Positions 1 to 12,911 of a DNA stretch of 64,000 nucleotides are shown here, piece by piece. A program made the position numbers and the translations under genes. How positions within the stretch are numbered: position 1 is the first letter of the stretch; each line of letters starts with the position of its first letter. Location: positions 372,001 through 436,000 of the forward strand of contig MU400519.1 of the NCBI GenBank assembly GCA_022578965.1, written 5' to 3'. This DNA comes from Xylaria sp. FL1777. Lineage: Eukaryota; Ascomycota; Sordariomycetes; Xylariales; Xylariaceae. The notes beneath the pieces are model-generated. The model was not told the origin of the DNA and did no database searches. It saw only the letters and a program-made list of their open reading frames with translations.

Positions 1-3000
1 AGCTCGAGCTGGACGCCCGCACAGTCCGGTGCTTCCAAGACCGTCGCCCAGGCCCAGGCTGAGCGCGAGAGAAGATACCGTGAACGAGAGGAACTTGCCG
101 CCTCCAAGCGCCTCCAGAAGGTGTGGCGGGGCCATAGAGATCGCCGGCAGCTCCGGGATCTGCGGCGACAAGAGTACGATGTTTTATACAGGCATCCTAT
201 CCTCCCGCAGCATGCCCGACAACGAATAAAACAAGCCTTTCCCCTCCTGCATGCCGTCCTCGTGCCAACCCGTTCCGATGACCAGCAGCGTCTGGACTTA
301 TTTATCTCCGATCTCCTGACCCTGTCTCCAAGTCCGTCTCTGTCAGTCGACTTCAGCATATTCAGCGTTATTGCGTGGGATCGGCTGGCTCGCCTCCTTG
401 TGGAGGCTCTAGAGAAGTATGGCGGCTCCTTGCATAGATGACTATCTACCCAGGCTAGCTCACTGACAGGCAACTGATAGGCGCGATGGGAACTCATCTC
501 AGACTCTCCTTACTATTCTCACCGATATCGTCAAGCGACGGCCCACCTCCATTAGGCCTGTATTGAAACTATACTATGTTGCTCTCGCGCGACTTGCGGA
601 TGGGAAGTTGCTCATCAACTCGTCTACGCAGCAGGACCAGGTCTTGTCCGAGGCTGTCGTCGCCCCGTTAGCATCAAATCGAGCCCCTGGTAAGTTGATA
701 TCTGTGCGGGCGGAACTGAGAATTTTGGGCGTTTGTGTTAGAAAGCTAGTGTATCTCATCATGATCTACAGTATCACTCTTCTTTGTTTAAGACGCTGTC
801 TAGGCTAACTCATCTTAAGGGGCCTCCGATTTGGGTGCATACCAGATACTTGCCTATACTTTTTTAACTTCAAATTTGGGTCTTTTACAGCGCAGCCCCG
901 AAAGCACTGCACGACTTCTAGATCTTGGAAGCTTATCACAAAGTATTGTCCACGCCTTCTCCACTCCAGAGATTCTTGGCAATGTATCGAGGGATGGCTT
1001 ATTATGGCTTCTGGCCCATTTTGTTGCGTTGAACAGGGCGATACCTGCATCTCGAGGTTCGAGGTACCTAGAAGCTTTATATCTGCAGATGTCGTTTCTT
1101 GCAGTCGACATAAGATCACGGTCAAATCCTCCAAAAGAGAAAGATGACGAGTATACGTCAGACTCGGATGAAGATATTGAGGTTCTAGATTATGCGCCGT
1201 TACCCGAGTATGTGATCAATCAGCTTGAATTTTTGGTCAACGAGGATGGCATTGCGGACCTTTTAAACAGATTTGCCTCGTAAGTACTGAGCACTCATTC
1301 TTTTATTATGTAGGGCTAACGAAATGGAGCACTGCTTCAACTACCAACCATATATCTGAAGACACAAGCCTACTCGCTGGATATACTCTTGTCCTACTAC
1401 GGTGTTTCCCTAGCCACAGCGACGATATCAAGATGCGTCTCTTCCAGGGTGATATTCAGACTGTCGATGGGGAAAACAATTCCAATTTGCCGTCGGTTAA
1501 ATTCCTTTGGAAGGTAGCATCCAAGACTACCGTTTTCGCAACTATCGTGCAACAAGCGAAAGTCAAAGAGAAATCTGCTTCTGTTCTGGCGCTAGTACAG
1601 CAAGATCCTGTACTTGACCTAGAGTGGAGAACATTGCTGCTCTTTCTGGAATTGTACAATTTCTTGCTCCGCGTCACTGACGATGAGGACTTCTTACCCC
1701 GTGAGACAGATATAATGATACAACAGAGTCAAACTACACAGAGAATACGCGCCAGCAGCCTAAGCCTATATGAACTAAGACTTCTTGTCAGCTTTCTTAA
1801 ACACTTGACTTTTCCGCTGTATTACAGTCTGCCTGATATTGTGCGGTCTGGACCCAACTCAGAGCGTCAAGATGCATTTAAGGGTACTGGCCCCACGAGA
1901 TCCAACTCGGGCGATGCGAAAGATAATTCAGCATCATTTGCTGGTATCATTGGCATGAATCTTCTTAGTCTCAGAGATGTAGCATCGTCCGCCATGCGCG
2001 CACTGTATGAGAGGGATTCACGACGACCGTTTCTTCCTAAGGATTTTTGGCTCATGACCGCAAAGTTTGACATGGGCCTATTCATCTCCGCCGTCGTCCT
2101 AGAAGAATTACACAACGATGAGTTGTCTGAAGAAGACAACGAAGAAAACGATAGCGGGGATTGGCTTTCCCGTCCGACCGATCGGCGGCCACTACAAACA
2201 ACTCACTCGGAGCAGTTTCGAAGTTCAATCGGACCAAAACTCGAGGTTCTCCGAAATATGCCATTTGCGATCCCATTTGAGGTCAGAGTTCAAATATTCC
2301 GGCAGTTTGTTCATTTAGACAAATCCAAACGACGTGGTGGCCATGTCGACCCCGACCGATGGCGAATCGCAATACTATCAGGTGAAGATGGCCCTAGCGG
2401 CCCAGCTGCTCTCAGAAGGCAATATCTAGGTCGCCATACCGCTACAATTGCTCGTGGACGAGTGTTTGACGATGCGTTTGATCAATTCTACCCGTTAGGC
2501 GAGGGGCTCAAGGAACCCATTCAGATCACTTTTGTGGACCAGTTCGATCAACCAGAAGCTGGTATCGATGGTGGAGGCGTGACAAAGGAGTTCTTAACAA
2601 GCGTCACCAATGATGCCTTCAGCCCGGAACGTAACGATAATAAGACCTACTTCATTGCGAACAACCAAAATCTACTTTATCCCAACCCATCAATCTTTGA
2701 TGACATGGCAGCAAAGCTGCGTAGCCGTGGCATCACGGAAGGAAGTGACGGGTGGAAAAATGCCGTGGGTGACTTGGTGAAACGCTATGAATTCCTTGGC
2801 CGTATAGTTGGGAAATGTATGTACGAAGGGATCCTCATCGATATCTCGTTCGCCAGCTTTTTCCTCCTCAAATGGGCCTCTTCCGGGCAGAGTACTTCGA
2901 CAGATTATCGGGCGAATCTTAACGACCTACGAGATCTTGACCCCGAGCTTTACCAAGGATTGATGAGCCTAAAAAACTACCCTGGGGATGTGGAGGATCT

Positions 3001-3634
3001 CTCGTTGGACTTCACCATTGCTGACTCGGTGTGGGATCCGTCCGGTGATCGACGCACTATTATTCGGCCACTGAGAAAAGATGGCGCAAGCATACCAGTC
3101 ACCAACAAGGACCGCCCACTCTACATATCATACGTCGCGAATCATAGGCTCGTTGCACAACAGTATAGACAGACGAAGGCTTTCCTTCGCGGGCTGGGCA
3201 CAATCATCAATCCTTCCTGGCTCTCCATGTTTAACCAGTCCGAACTCCAACGCCTGATTGGCGGTGATAGTATGGAGATAGACGTTGAGGACCTCAGGCG
3301 GAACACGTCCTACTCCGGCCTTTACACCATAGGTGATGATGGCCTGGAACACCCCACAATCTGCTTCTTCTGGGAGGTCATGCGAAAGTTGAAGGACTCG
3401 GAACGCAGAGACGTGCTGAAATATGTCACGTCCACGCCGAGAGCACCCCTCCTAGGCTTTTCGCAGCTGAAGCCCCAGTTCAGCATTCGAGATGGTGGCA
3501 CCGACGAGGAAAGACTCCCAAGCACAAGCACTTGCGTTAACTTGCTCAAACTTCCGGTTTATAAATCGGCGGCGACCTTAAGAACCAAATTGTTATATGC
3601 TGTGCAGTCTGGTGCAGGCTTCGACCTCAGCTGA
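1..3634 (+). CDS. HUL5: HUL5/UBE3C-type HECT E3 ubiquitin ligase, 5' end cut by window
   Basis: The product transfers ubiquitin to substrates; the HUL5/UBE3C family acts at the proteasome and in quality control. Exons: 1-416, 481-689, 746-834, 891-1279, 1330-3634, giving 1135 residues in the window plus the stop. The reading frame is open at base 1. An IQ-like motif (RLQKVWRGHRDRR) lies near window residue 40. The C-terminal HECT domain covers roughly the last 370 residues, with QPEAGIDGGGVTKEF, FLGRIVGKCMYEG and the catalytic cysteine in LPSTSTCVNLL (codon 3533-3535, 33 residues before the end). From memory of the family, only about 25-30 N-terminal residues are missing. Two acceptors are weak by context: AAAG at 745 and GGAG at 1329. 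They were chosen because only they keep frame and family-like sequence; in the second, GCTAAC lies just upstream. It converges with the NTF2 gene. Confidence 0.95.
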
Positions 3635-5215
3635 GTTGCTTCTAACCGTGTAGTTTTGGGCCATCTCTGGACTTCGTTGCTTGCTATTGGTACTAATGGA
3701 ATGAATACAATAGGAGATTATGGTGTTTGGTGTAGTGGGGCTGTATAATGAATGGATGGATTATCGATCATGAGGGGATGAATGATGAGGCATGGTAATT
3801 ACTCTATTTCACGCCCCGCTGAAGCGATGTTTGGTTCAAGGGTATTCGAACGTAATTATTAAAAACATGCCAATACATGGTAGAAAGCTGAGACCACAAA
3901 TAGATCATTCTCGGTGGTTAGTGCTTGCTATACGCAGAGGGTAGTTCATCATGTCTGTAATGAGAGCATTGCCTCGCCATGCGAGCTGAGCAAATGGGGT
4001 GAAGAGACTGAATGATGGATACTCCGTTGTGCAAGGCTATAGGTTGAAATGGGATGGGGTGTTGTGAATGTATAAGCTTAGCTACCTCGATAGATATACT
4101 CCCCAGGCCACCAAAGCGTGTTTACGGAGTATTGCCTTGATGAGGAACTAGGTTAGGTATGGGTATATTCGACTGGTAATGTATGTGATACCACAAGTCA
4201 CTACCAGATCTAAGTTCTACTTGGCTCATTCTATGGTGTAGTCTACCTATTATTTCAGTCATTATGACTCTCCGTGGCCCATTGTTTTGAATACCCTTGT
4301 GATTTAGTCTGAAGACTCCGTTGGAAAATACTGTAATTGCGGATTGAAAACGGCTACTGATATTGTATAATCCGGTACAAATTTGTTCTTAAGCTATGAT
4401 TTCAAGGTAGATGAAAGGGGTGGGTCAGGGCAAGGATTAGGAGCCCAAAGGAAAGGAGGGAAAAAAACGCTGGCCCAGAGCCCAACCATCCAGAGAATAA
4501 GGGTATTAAGAACTTTGGTACCCAGGAATAGCAGATGGAAGCTGCTCCGTTCCTTATGCCCTACCAATCTTTGCCAAAAATCCAGAAGTCTATTTTCGAT
4601 AAATGTTACGTGTTAGACAATATAGTGTGTATGGCGTCATTGGTGCGAACCTTGATGTAGTAGGTCAAGGTTCCTAAACAAAGGCTAGGAAGAAGTATTG
4701 TTTTGGGATGAATATGAACCTAACTAGAGAATATGATAATATTGTTAATTGCGTGGGGTATTGGAGACTTGAAGCTGTGTTATGAGAGAAATAGGTAGTA
4801 GATAGGAATGATATCAAGAAGGCTTGTGGGTAATACTGGCTGATTTAGGTCTCGAGCCCAGCATACAGGATCAATCAATAATAAACACCAGGGACTGTTC
4901 TACAGCAGTAACATAGTCAGTGTTGGTCAAGCTTACGAACAGTATGTGACAGAGATTTCTCTCAATGGTGCTATACAGTCTAGAATAGGGCATGGAAATA
5001 GAGGTGAAATCGTATCGATTTAAATCTTCGCTACTCGTACGATCTAGACAACGGCAACCCCCACTTTACTCTCGAGATACCAACCATATAGATCGGTTAG
5101 TCATTTAAACCGTTCTACATCATGCAGATGCGTTTATATAACACGAGCATGTCTGCATAACAGTGATCCTATTCGTCCAGCAACGATTTGGCCCTAGGGT
5201 GTAGGAGGGACGAAT
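3635..5215. other. Intergenic region between convergent HUL5 and NTF2-like genes
   Basis: This holds the 3' flanks of two convergent genes. Short open frames exist (for example 4383-4616), but none has a recognisable domain or plausible splice continuation. No repeat longer than simple A-rich patches was seen. Confidence 0.6.
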
Positions 5216-5984
5216 CTAAGCGTAGACGAGCCTGAAGAGGTCGTTGTGACAGAAAACTCCTTTCTCGTCCATGGAGATGAGGAAAGACTGGGTAAAATTC
5301 ATGGGCGCATCGTTTTCGGTTAGCTATATCACAGGTGGTTAGTACAGCGCACGGAATTGAGACACACATACGCGCTCGTTGGAATGCGAAATAGAATGAG
5401 TATCCTACCTGAAGCAGGCCAGTAACAAGAACGATGACAAAACCGCCAGGCACCCTCTGGGCATTCGTGGTGGTGACTTGGTGTTTTGCGGTCTTTAGAA
5501 ATTCCTCCTACACTCGATGTCAGTACCGACCGTTTCTGCGTGGGCACGCATGCTGTGACATTGTCGTACCGTCCATTTCTGTCCAATGGCCTGGACTCCC
5601 TGCACGGTGTTGGCCTCGAAGGTTAAGGTCGAGTGTTCACGCTAAGCGGCGGTTAGCAGGGATGACCGAGATGGCGACCCCGGAGGCCAGGCCAGTCTGC
5701 CCAGAGCCATGCGAGAAGGCGGGGAGAGGAGGCGCATACGTAGAAGAGCTCGACAAAGGCCTTGCGGTCTGACTGGAAGTCGGCATAGTACTTGGCCGCA
5801 AACTGAGCTGTAGGATGATCGGTCAGCAGATATCGCGAGAGAAGGGGCAGCGGGCTGTCGAGAAGATCGCTGCCGAGCACGAGGTTGAGACATACTTGCA
5901 ATATCATCGGGCGAAAGGGCTGTTGCGCGCGTTAGCACATCCGAGCGGGCAAGGTGGGCGCAGTTACGTGGACTCACTCTCCAT
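5216..5984 (-). CDS. Nuclear transport factor 2 (NTF2)-like protein, six exons
   Basis: NTF2 carries RanGDP into the nucleus and is a single-domain cone-shaped dimer. Exons on the minus strand: 5984-5978, 5919-5896, 5807-5740, 5641-5570, 5507-5409, 5323-5216. They sum to 378 bases, 125 residues, the usual NTF2 length. The N-terminus METLSPDDIATQFAAKYY fits the first helix. STLTFEANTVQGVQAI, KHQVTTTNAQ, GGFVIVLVTG and PMNFTQSF match conserved NTF2 strands, and the protein ends NDLFRLVYA. All introns have GT-AG ends and compatible phases; intron 1 has a GCTAAC branch site. The first coding exon is only ATGGAGA. The sequence is more diverged than the usual fungal NTF2 (LLQLTENDAP where LLVDEEQ-like is common), so a paralogue is possible. 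Confidence 0.88.
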
Positions 5985-6886
5985 TTTGAACTGGGTTCGC
6001 GTACAAGACTACTTTTTATGGTGAACAGCGAAAGCTGAGGGCAAAAAAGTAGAGGTTTCCGGGGAGTAATGTAGAGGCAGTCAGTTGTCAAGAGTTGTTG
6101 ACAATCAGAAGAAAGTGAGGCTGTTGTTAAGTATTTGAAGGGATGGATGGGAGCTTTCGAACTTGGTAGACGAGACTACCTAGGTACCTATATGTACTGC
6201 TACTAGATGCTAATAGGCGCTACTCAGCTCCCTGAGGTACCTAGTAGGCAAGTACATAGGTGTCTCTACTACGCTAAGGGGTGCGCTATGTACCTAATGT
6301 AGGTAAATACCTACCCACTACTTAAAGGTTCCAGTGGAGGGGTAGGTGAAAAACACCCCACTCTCCGACAATAAAACAACTGAAAGGGGCTGGCGGGGTA
6401 AGGGCAATCCCATCGGGCTTCGTTAGGCGCTGCAAACCCCCCCTTTACACGCCTTAATGGGCTTAACACACCCCAATTATCCCAATATAGCCTTTAAGCG
6501 GTACTTCCAAGCAGGGAATGCAGTTACCGAGATAGGTCGCATCAGCCTGCCTGCATGCAACTCTACGAGCGTGATTGAAGCTGCACCATGACGTCCCACG
6601 TCCCACGTCTCAGAAGTATCTAAGTTAGCCCACCATCAGGTCCATCCATACTCTCTCGTCCACATAACACACCTAGTCACAGCTGTTCCAAGCCATGTGT
6701 ATCTCTCACATCTTTATTCTTAGTTGTCTACATGTCAAATTTCCTATTCCAAGAACCTACGCATGGATACATGAGCCCAGCTAAGACAGCATCTTTAAAT
6801 CCCAATCTGCTATAAAATATAATGAAAGAGACAAACCTCTCGAGTCTCCCAACTAGGCCTACTAGACCCAATATAGATGGCTCATA
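5985..6886. other. Divergent promoter region with palindromic TAGGTACCTA-type motifs
   Basis: This spacer lies between the NTF2-like gene and the ArAE transporter gene. From about 6175 to 6320 it is dense in TAGGTA/TACCTA words, including an exact TAGGTACCTA at 6181-6190. No coding potential was recognised. Confidence 0.6.
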
Positions 6887-9800
6887 ATGGACTGTCGCCA
6901 AGCTTGTTCGTCTAGACCCAGCCGTACTGATGGCGACGGAGCCGGCGGAGGAATTCAGATTCATAGGAGGTTCTCCCGTTCCCTTCATCCTCGGAACTAT
7001 CAGGGGAAACGCCAACCTCGCTCTAGCTCTGTTGGTTCATTGGATGAGATTTTTGATACGCAGGGTCTAGATCAGCCATCGATTCCAATTGCTATAGCTC
7101 CATCTTTGACCTCGGGTGAGAAGAGCTTCATCGACATGACACATGGGATCAGTGAGAGACGGGATGGGTTTTTCGATGCCGTCTTCCTGCCTCCTGATGA
7201 TGTTGATAGCGAAATACTCATGAACCATGCCGAGAAGACGCTGCCCTGGGCGTTTCGCAAAAAAGACCCTCTTTCCTTGACACATTTCTTGCCAAGACAA
7301 TGCCATGCCTCCTGGAATGTTGTCTGCCGAGTTGTTACCACGAGGTCCGGGATTAAGTTATTTAAATCATTCCTTGGCTTCTTTATTACCTATATCCTTT
7401 GTCTGGTCCCCGTTATACGAGAGCGATTTGGCCGCTATGTCTATATCATGGTCATATCTGCTATCCTCAACCACCCCGGACGAACGCTTGGGTCTCAGGT
7501 CGATGGTGCATTACTTACTATCCTGGGGACGGCGACGGGGCTTGGTTGGGGTGCCTTCGGACTATGGGTTTCTATTGTCACAGCCACGGCGCGAGTCGGA
7601 TTTGGTGCCATTCTTGCTCTCTTCCTTTTCGTATACATATTCATCATTGCCTGTCTTCGCTCCTACTATATTCGCACATATCAGTTTGTCTTATGTGCTG
7701 GTATCGCTATTTCCTACACATGCTTGGCGGAAATATCACCCACCGAAGTCTCTTGGCCCAAATTGGTTTCTTACGGCGTCCCCTGGCTTATTGGACAAGC
7801 CATTTGTCTAGTTGTATGTAGTGTTATCGCTCCTGACGCCGGGTCTCGTCCACTAGGTCAGTCTGCCAGAGCTTTTTATGACCCCTTTTGAGATGTCCCT
7901 TGAGCATGAATTGCTTAATTAGGTGATGTCTACTCATATTCCTACTGCAAATACGCAAAGGCCTCTCCGCCTTATACCATTAATGACAGTTACTGACTCA
8001 ATATGTTTAAATAGCCGTGGGCATTCACCAAATTTTTAGCACTATGACAGTAAGTTTTAGTATTCCTTGTTCCAATTAATGCCTACTAAGCTACTCAGGA
8101 TGGTATTCCACCTGTCCAAGATTCGGTAAGGATGCGGAGGCGATTAGCCCAAGCATTCGTGAGCATGTCTCAAATCTACAGAGACCTAGTAATTGACTTC
8201 TCTATCACCGCTTTAAACCCGAAAGACGTCTTGATTCTTCGAAATTCAGTACAGGCTGTGATTCGGGCACTTCGTGAGTATTTTCTCAAATCTTAACCCC
8301 TGTTTCTTAGTCGTTTTCAAGAATATCGATACTATAGTTTAGAGTGTTATATGTAAAGCGCCTTCCGTGCTTCTTAAATCAGTGTAGATCTCCCTTAAGG
8401 CGTATTACTGATCATAGATTTTGCAGTAAGTTTGAAGACGGAAACTAGCCCGTTCTGGCTTCCGACGAGTAGTCTTTCGGATCAAGATATCTCATCTTAT
8501 CCAGAGCTTCCGGAATTCATCGTCGAGATAGATAAGACCATAGGGGTCGCGGGCCAAACCGAAGGAGAGAGAATCGCAAAATACGTCACCGGAAGTTTGG
8601 CAACGCCCACAGAAAACCTACTACATTCATTGAAGTTGGCTTTACAAGGTTGCGACGCCGTCTTAATGAATATATGTAGACATCGGTATTATTCGGGGTC
8701 CACATACAACATATCAGGTGATATTCATACAGCTTTGGTTGATCTACAGAAGCAGATCACTACATTTAATGCTCGGCAAGAAGAGGTCTTAGCCAGCGAC
8801 AAGCTACCGCATAGCTATTCTAAATTTCCCGACGTTGTCAAAATCTTCGCGTTCTGCCTTTCACTTCGTCAAGCAGCTGGTTCGATTGAATCCCTCGTGG
8901 CTCAAGTAAACGAGCTGCAGCAGAGACAGCCAAAATATCCCCACTTTCACTTCCCTTCTTACCCATTTTTGAAGGCTATCTATCGAACTAACGCTCAGGT
9001 TCGCCATGATAGAGGGGGCGTCACAGCTGGTAAGCTGGGATCAATTGTTCGTAGCATTCGATACGCTGACTTCAGTAGGTTCTTATTTCAGGAGCTTCAC
9101 GGATATCGCCGAAATAATCAAAAAGATCAGATCTCGAGACTTCCAGCCTGTTGCCGAAAAGGGGGGGCCTGACACTCCGCCAACCACACCGATAGTTGAT
9201 GGCGCCAGCGACAGCTCTAACTCTAGAGAAACCCGTTTGCGCGAACGGATTTGGGCTACTCTTCATCGGATGCAGGGTTTTGAGACACGATTTGGGCTCA
9301 AGGCGGCTCTAGTTACCTCCCTACTCGGGGTGCCTGCGTATTTGGTAGATAGCCATCCTTGGTGGAATCATTACGACCTATGGTGGGGCGTAGTGATGGG
9401 TTGGTTGATAATGGGTCCTCGGTAAGATCTCCGTTACCTGTGTGCCAATGGCCAAACTAACAAGACGTTCTATAGGACGGGTGGGAATGTTCAGGATCTC
9501 TTTGCTAGAGCGTTCTGTGCTGTTCTTGGCTCCCTATGGGCCGGTCTATCATATGCAGCGGGAAATGGGAACCCATATGTCATCGCAGTATTTGCTGCAA
9601 TCTTCGTAGGTAGCAGTCGCAGTCCTATTCCGACCTATTTCTCCATCTTCCATCCTATTGAAATTAAACGCCGCGAGCCGGATACTTGTATATTAGCTCC
9701 AAATTTGCAGAATTGCATTCTAAAAGACAGCTGCTTACTTTCCTAATAGATGCTCCCGATGACGTATAGGTACACTCAAAGTACACATCCTGTAAGCAGG

Positions 9801-11063
9801 CTAGAAATTTAGCATTGGGCAACTACTAAGAGTATTACAGAGGTCGGGGCTAGTTGGCTGTATCTCTTTTACAGTTGTGTCCCTGTCAGAGGTGATCGAT
9901 GAAGGCGGGCCATCAGTAGCAGACATTGCAGCGACCAGGGGAGCCTCAATGGTCTTAGGGGTCGTTGTGTCGATCATTGTGAATTGGATTCTCTGGCCGT
10001 TCGTGGCTCGCCATGACCTTCGCAAGGGGCTCGCTTCAATGATTTTCAACTGCAGCATAGTTTACAGGAGTCAGTAATCTTGCTCCTTTTTCTGGTACCA
10101 TGGCGTCTGATTGCGAATGGCAGGTATTATATCCCAATACGCATACTACGAAAATGGAGATGCGCCCACAGAACAAGACATTAGAGCCTCTGAAATTCTT
10201 GAAGGACGGTTACGAGAAGGATTCGTCAGACTCAGGCAACTGCTGGTAGTGAGCCCTTAAGCCGGCAGACACGCATGAAGTGCTGATTATTCTAGGGCTT
10301 GACGCGCCATGAGATCCGCTTGAGGGCTCCCTTCGATCCATTACCATATTCGGCGCTCATCAGGTCAGTAATTGAAGCTTTTATGACTTTTCTAATGTGT
10401 CTTGAGAGTAAGAGTTACTTGATGCGGTCTCCTTTTTCCTTTTTTTGACGCCATTGCCATTGCCAGGGCCCGAAGCTCTAGTTTTCTTTTATGATACTGA
10501 TTCTTGGTTCTTATGTAGTACATGTGAGCAGTTCTTCGACCACATTGTCACTGTCAGACAATCTTCCTTATTTTACCACCCTCACTTTATTGGAGATGAT
10601 TCGGAAGCGGCTATAGACCTCCTTGGCTACAGACGCGATCAAATTGCGACGGTCTTAACTAATCTGTACGTTCTGTCGGGAGCACTGCGCGCTGGCCGAC
10701 CAGTCCCAGTGAGTTATGCCCCATTCCGCTTTTTTCGGCATGATTAACGGGATGCCTTCCAGAAATACCTCCCGAGCCCCGCTGTCGCCAGGAAGCGTTT
10801 GCTAGACCGAGTTTTTAAACTCGAGAGAGAACATGCTATCAGTGCAAGACACAGTAACAAACAGCAACAGCGAGAGCTTAGATTGGGGCAGATATATAGT
10901 TATTCATACAACGACAGTTTGACTGGCTGCGTAGAGCAAGTCAACCAGCTTGAAAAGTATACTAAATTAATCGTGGGCGAGCAAAGGTAAGTTGATCTGC
11001 TTATTTACTAAGACCTTTGCTGATAGGGACAAGGTTCGATGCAGACATCGTCATGACAGCTAG
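6887..11063 (+). CDS. ArAE_2 / BRE4-like multi-span membrane transporter
   Basis: This belongs to the fungal aromatic acid exporter-like (FUSC/ArAE_2, brefeldin A sensitivity protein 4) family; the substrate is unknown. Exons: 6887-7856, 8015-8049, 8099-8273, 8427-9029, 9076-9421, 9476-9605, 9750-9791, 9841-10069, 10124-10245, 10296-10363, 10519-10708, 10763-10986, 11027-11063. They sum to 3171 bases, 1056 residues. A polar N-terminus of about 150 residues is followed by the first hydrophobic bundle (from LFKSFLGFFITYILCLVPVI). A soluble stretch contains NAQVRHDRGGVTA. The second bundle contains QSTHPRSGLVGCISFTVVSL, whose halves lie in exons 7 and 8. The C-terminal DUF2421-type part contains EGRLREGFVRLRQLL and VRQSSLFYHPHFIGD. 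Twelve introns is dense for this genome. The start is the first ATG in the open frame; an upstream exon cannot be excluded. Confidence 0.9.
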
Positions 11064-11625
11064 ATGATGCTTAGACGCTCCACAAATCGTTAAAATGAAC
11101 ATGCTGTTCAGAAGCGAAGGATAAATGATGTTTCTCGAGCTGTTTAAAATTATGGTTTTATCTATGAATGTCTTTACGAGGCCTAGTTGCGAGCTGGACT
11201 TCCTCAGTTAGTAGTTTGCTATTCATCCACGTTGCCAATCCATTGGTTAACTGCCACAGTTCTATTTCATGCCAAGGCTTGGATATCGTTCCCCGCTCCA
11301 CTTCGCCTTTGATCTCGCCACAATCGACGCGATCCAGCGTAGATTTTATGTTTTGGTGCGGGTTTACAATGTTAAATAGCTCATGAACGGAACCAATTGA
11401 AAAGATTTGTAAGTTACGGTAATCTGCGTTAGCTTAACTAGACCGCCATCTACGACCGGAAGGATTCCAAGTACGGTGAGGGGCGAATACATTTGTACGT
11501 CACATATATGTGCGTGTTTCCTTTTCTTGAAAAATTATGACTATTCTTGCCAAATAATTACAAACCTAACTTAACACAGCTCATTCCCTACGAGGGGGAA
11601 TCTTACTACTTCACTTGATAACAAC
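11064..11625. other. Intergenic spacer
   Basis: This is the 3' flank of the transporter gene and the promoter of the phosphatase gene. No further feature was recognised. Confidence 0.6.
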
Positions 11626-12911
11626 ATGTTAGCAACATCAATCCTTGCGCTGCTTTCACTCAGCGCTACCTCACTAGCCTGGGAATTGGATAAGCTAGGT
11701 AAATGGGATCAACATCACAAGTCGACTATCAACTACACGACTGTCAGTGGATTTTTCCTACAGGATGATCCAACTACAGACCCCAAAACTTTTGATTATG
11801 TGCGACCTCTCGCCTCCAGCTCCAGACACTACACACTGTCATGCCAGTGACAATTTGCTAATGAGACAATAGACTACTGTGAACTATGGTCTTATCAATA
11901 GATCATATCCAACTGACAAAGAGTTCGACCCGCACGGAAAAAGAACACAATGGCAACGTTTCGAGCATTACGTGGACAAACTTAACCGTAACGCCGACAA
12001 GAACACGCAGTACAAAATATTGTTCATGGCCCGGCATGGCGAGGGCTATCACAACGCCGCGGAAAGCTATTACGGGACTCCCGCTTGGAATGTAAGTTCT
12101 TACAGAGCACCCACTCCCGTATCGTTCATGAGTATAGGCATGAGTAGTAGCCGTAGAACTAGACGACTAAGGGTTTACATAGTGTTACTGGGGGCCCTTA
12201 GACGGAAATGGCACGGTAGTCTGGAGAGACGCACGCCTAACAGACACTGGACTCGCGCAATGCACCAAAGCAAATGACTTCTGGAAACACGCCCTCGCGG
12301 TGGCCAAAATTCCTGCTCCACAGACATACTACAGTAGTCCATTAACGCGCTCTGCCACGACAGCAAACCTGACGTTCGCAGGCCTTGATCTCCCCTGCAC
12401 CCGCCCCTTCGTGCCGACCGTGAAGGAGTTGTTGAGAGAAGGTATCTCGATACGCTCGTGTGACGAACGTTCTAGTAAGACAGTTCTCTCGATGCTCCTA
12501 CCGAACTTCAGGTTCGAGGATGGCTTTACCGAGACGGATCTGCTCTGGAGGGGCCACGACGGCAAGGGGGAGACAGATGAAGCGCAGGCACAGCGCGCTA
12601 GAATTGCCCTCGATGATATCTTTAGACAGGATGCAAGCACGTGGATTAGTATTACCACGCACTCGGGACAGATTGCCATGGCACTTAGGGTGTTAGGACA
12701 CCGCGTGTTTAGTCTGTCGACGGGGCAGGCTATCCCCGTGCTGGTTCGGGCGAAGACGATTGCTGCTCTTCCCAATACGACTTTGGCATCCTTCACGTCT
12801 GAGGCTACGTGCTTTGCGCCGCCTGTCACGAGCATCCAGGGCCAGGGATGTGTGTGCTCGAGTGTAACTTCTGCTATCTTACCTATCATAGCTACACCTA
12901 CGCCGGCTTAG
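11626..12911 (+). CDS. Secreted histidine phosphatase (phosphoglycerate mutase-like)
   Basis: This is a phosphohydrolase of the histidine phosphatase superfamily, branch 1 (PGAM-like). It is probably exported: residues 1-18 (MLATSILALLSLSATSLA) form a signal peptide. Exons: 11626-11799, 11873-12091, 12183-12911, all phase 0; 373 residues. The catalytic motif RHGEGYHN starts at residue 112, with H113 as the predicted phospho-acceptor. The conserved arginine of the central block is in SSPLTRS. The second catalytic histidine is near residue 291 in SITTHSGQ. The C-terminus is Ser/Thr-rich with several cysteines. Family members in fungi often act on unknown phosphoesters, so the substrate cannot be named. 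Confidence 0.92.

Noticed and set aside
5653..5907. First impression of a peroxidase C-terminus (FAAKYYADFQSDRKAF)
   Set aside because: Adjoining exons are clearly NTF2 strands, and the peroxidase resemblance was superficial.
5642..6091. 149-codon minus-strand frame overlapping the NTF2-like gene
   Set aside because: It reads through introns in the wrong frame. The spliced model explains the region with family sequence.
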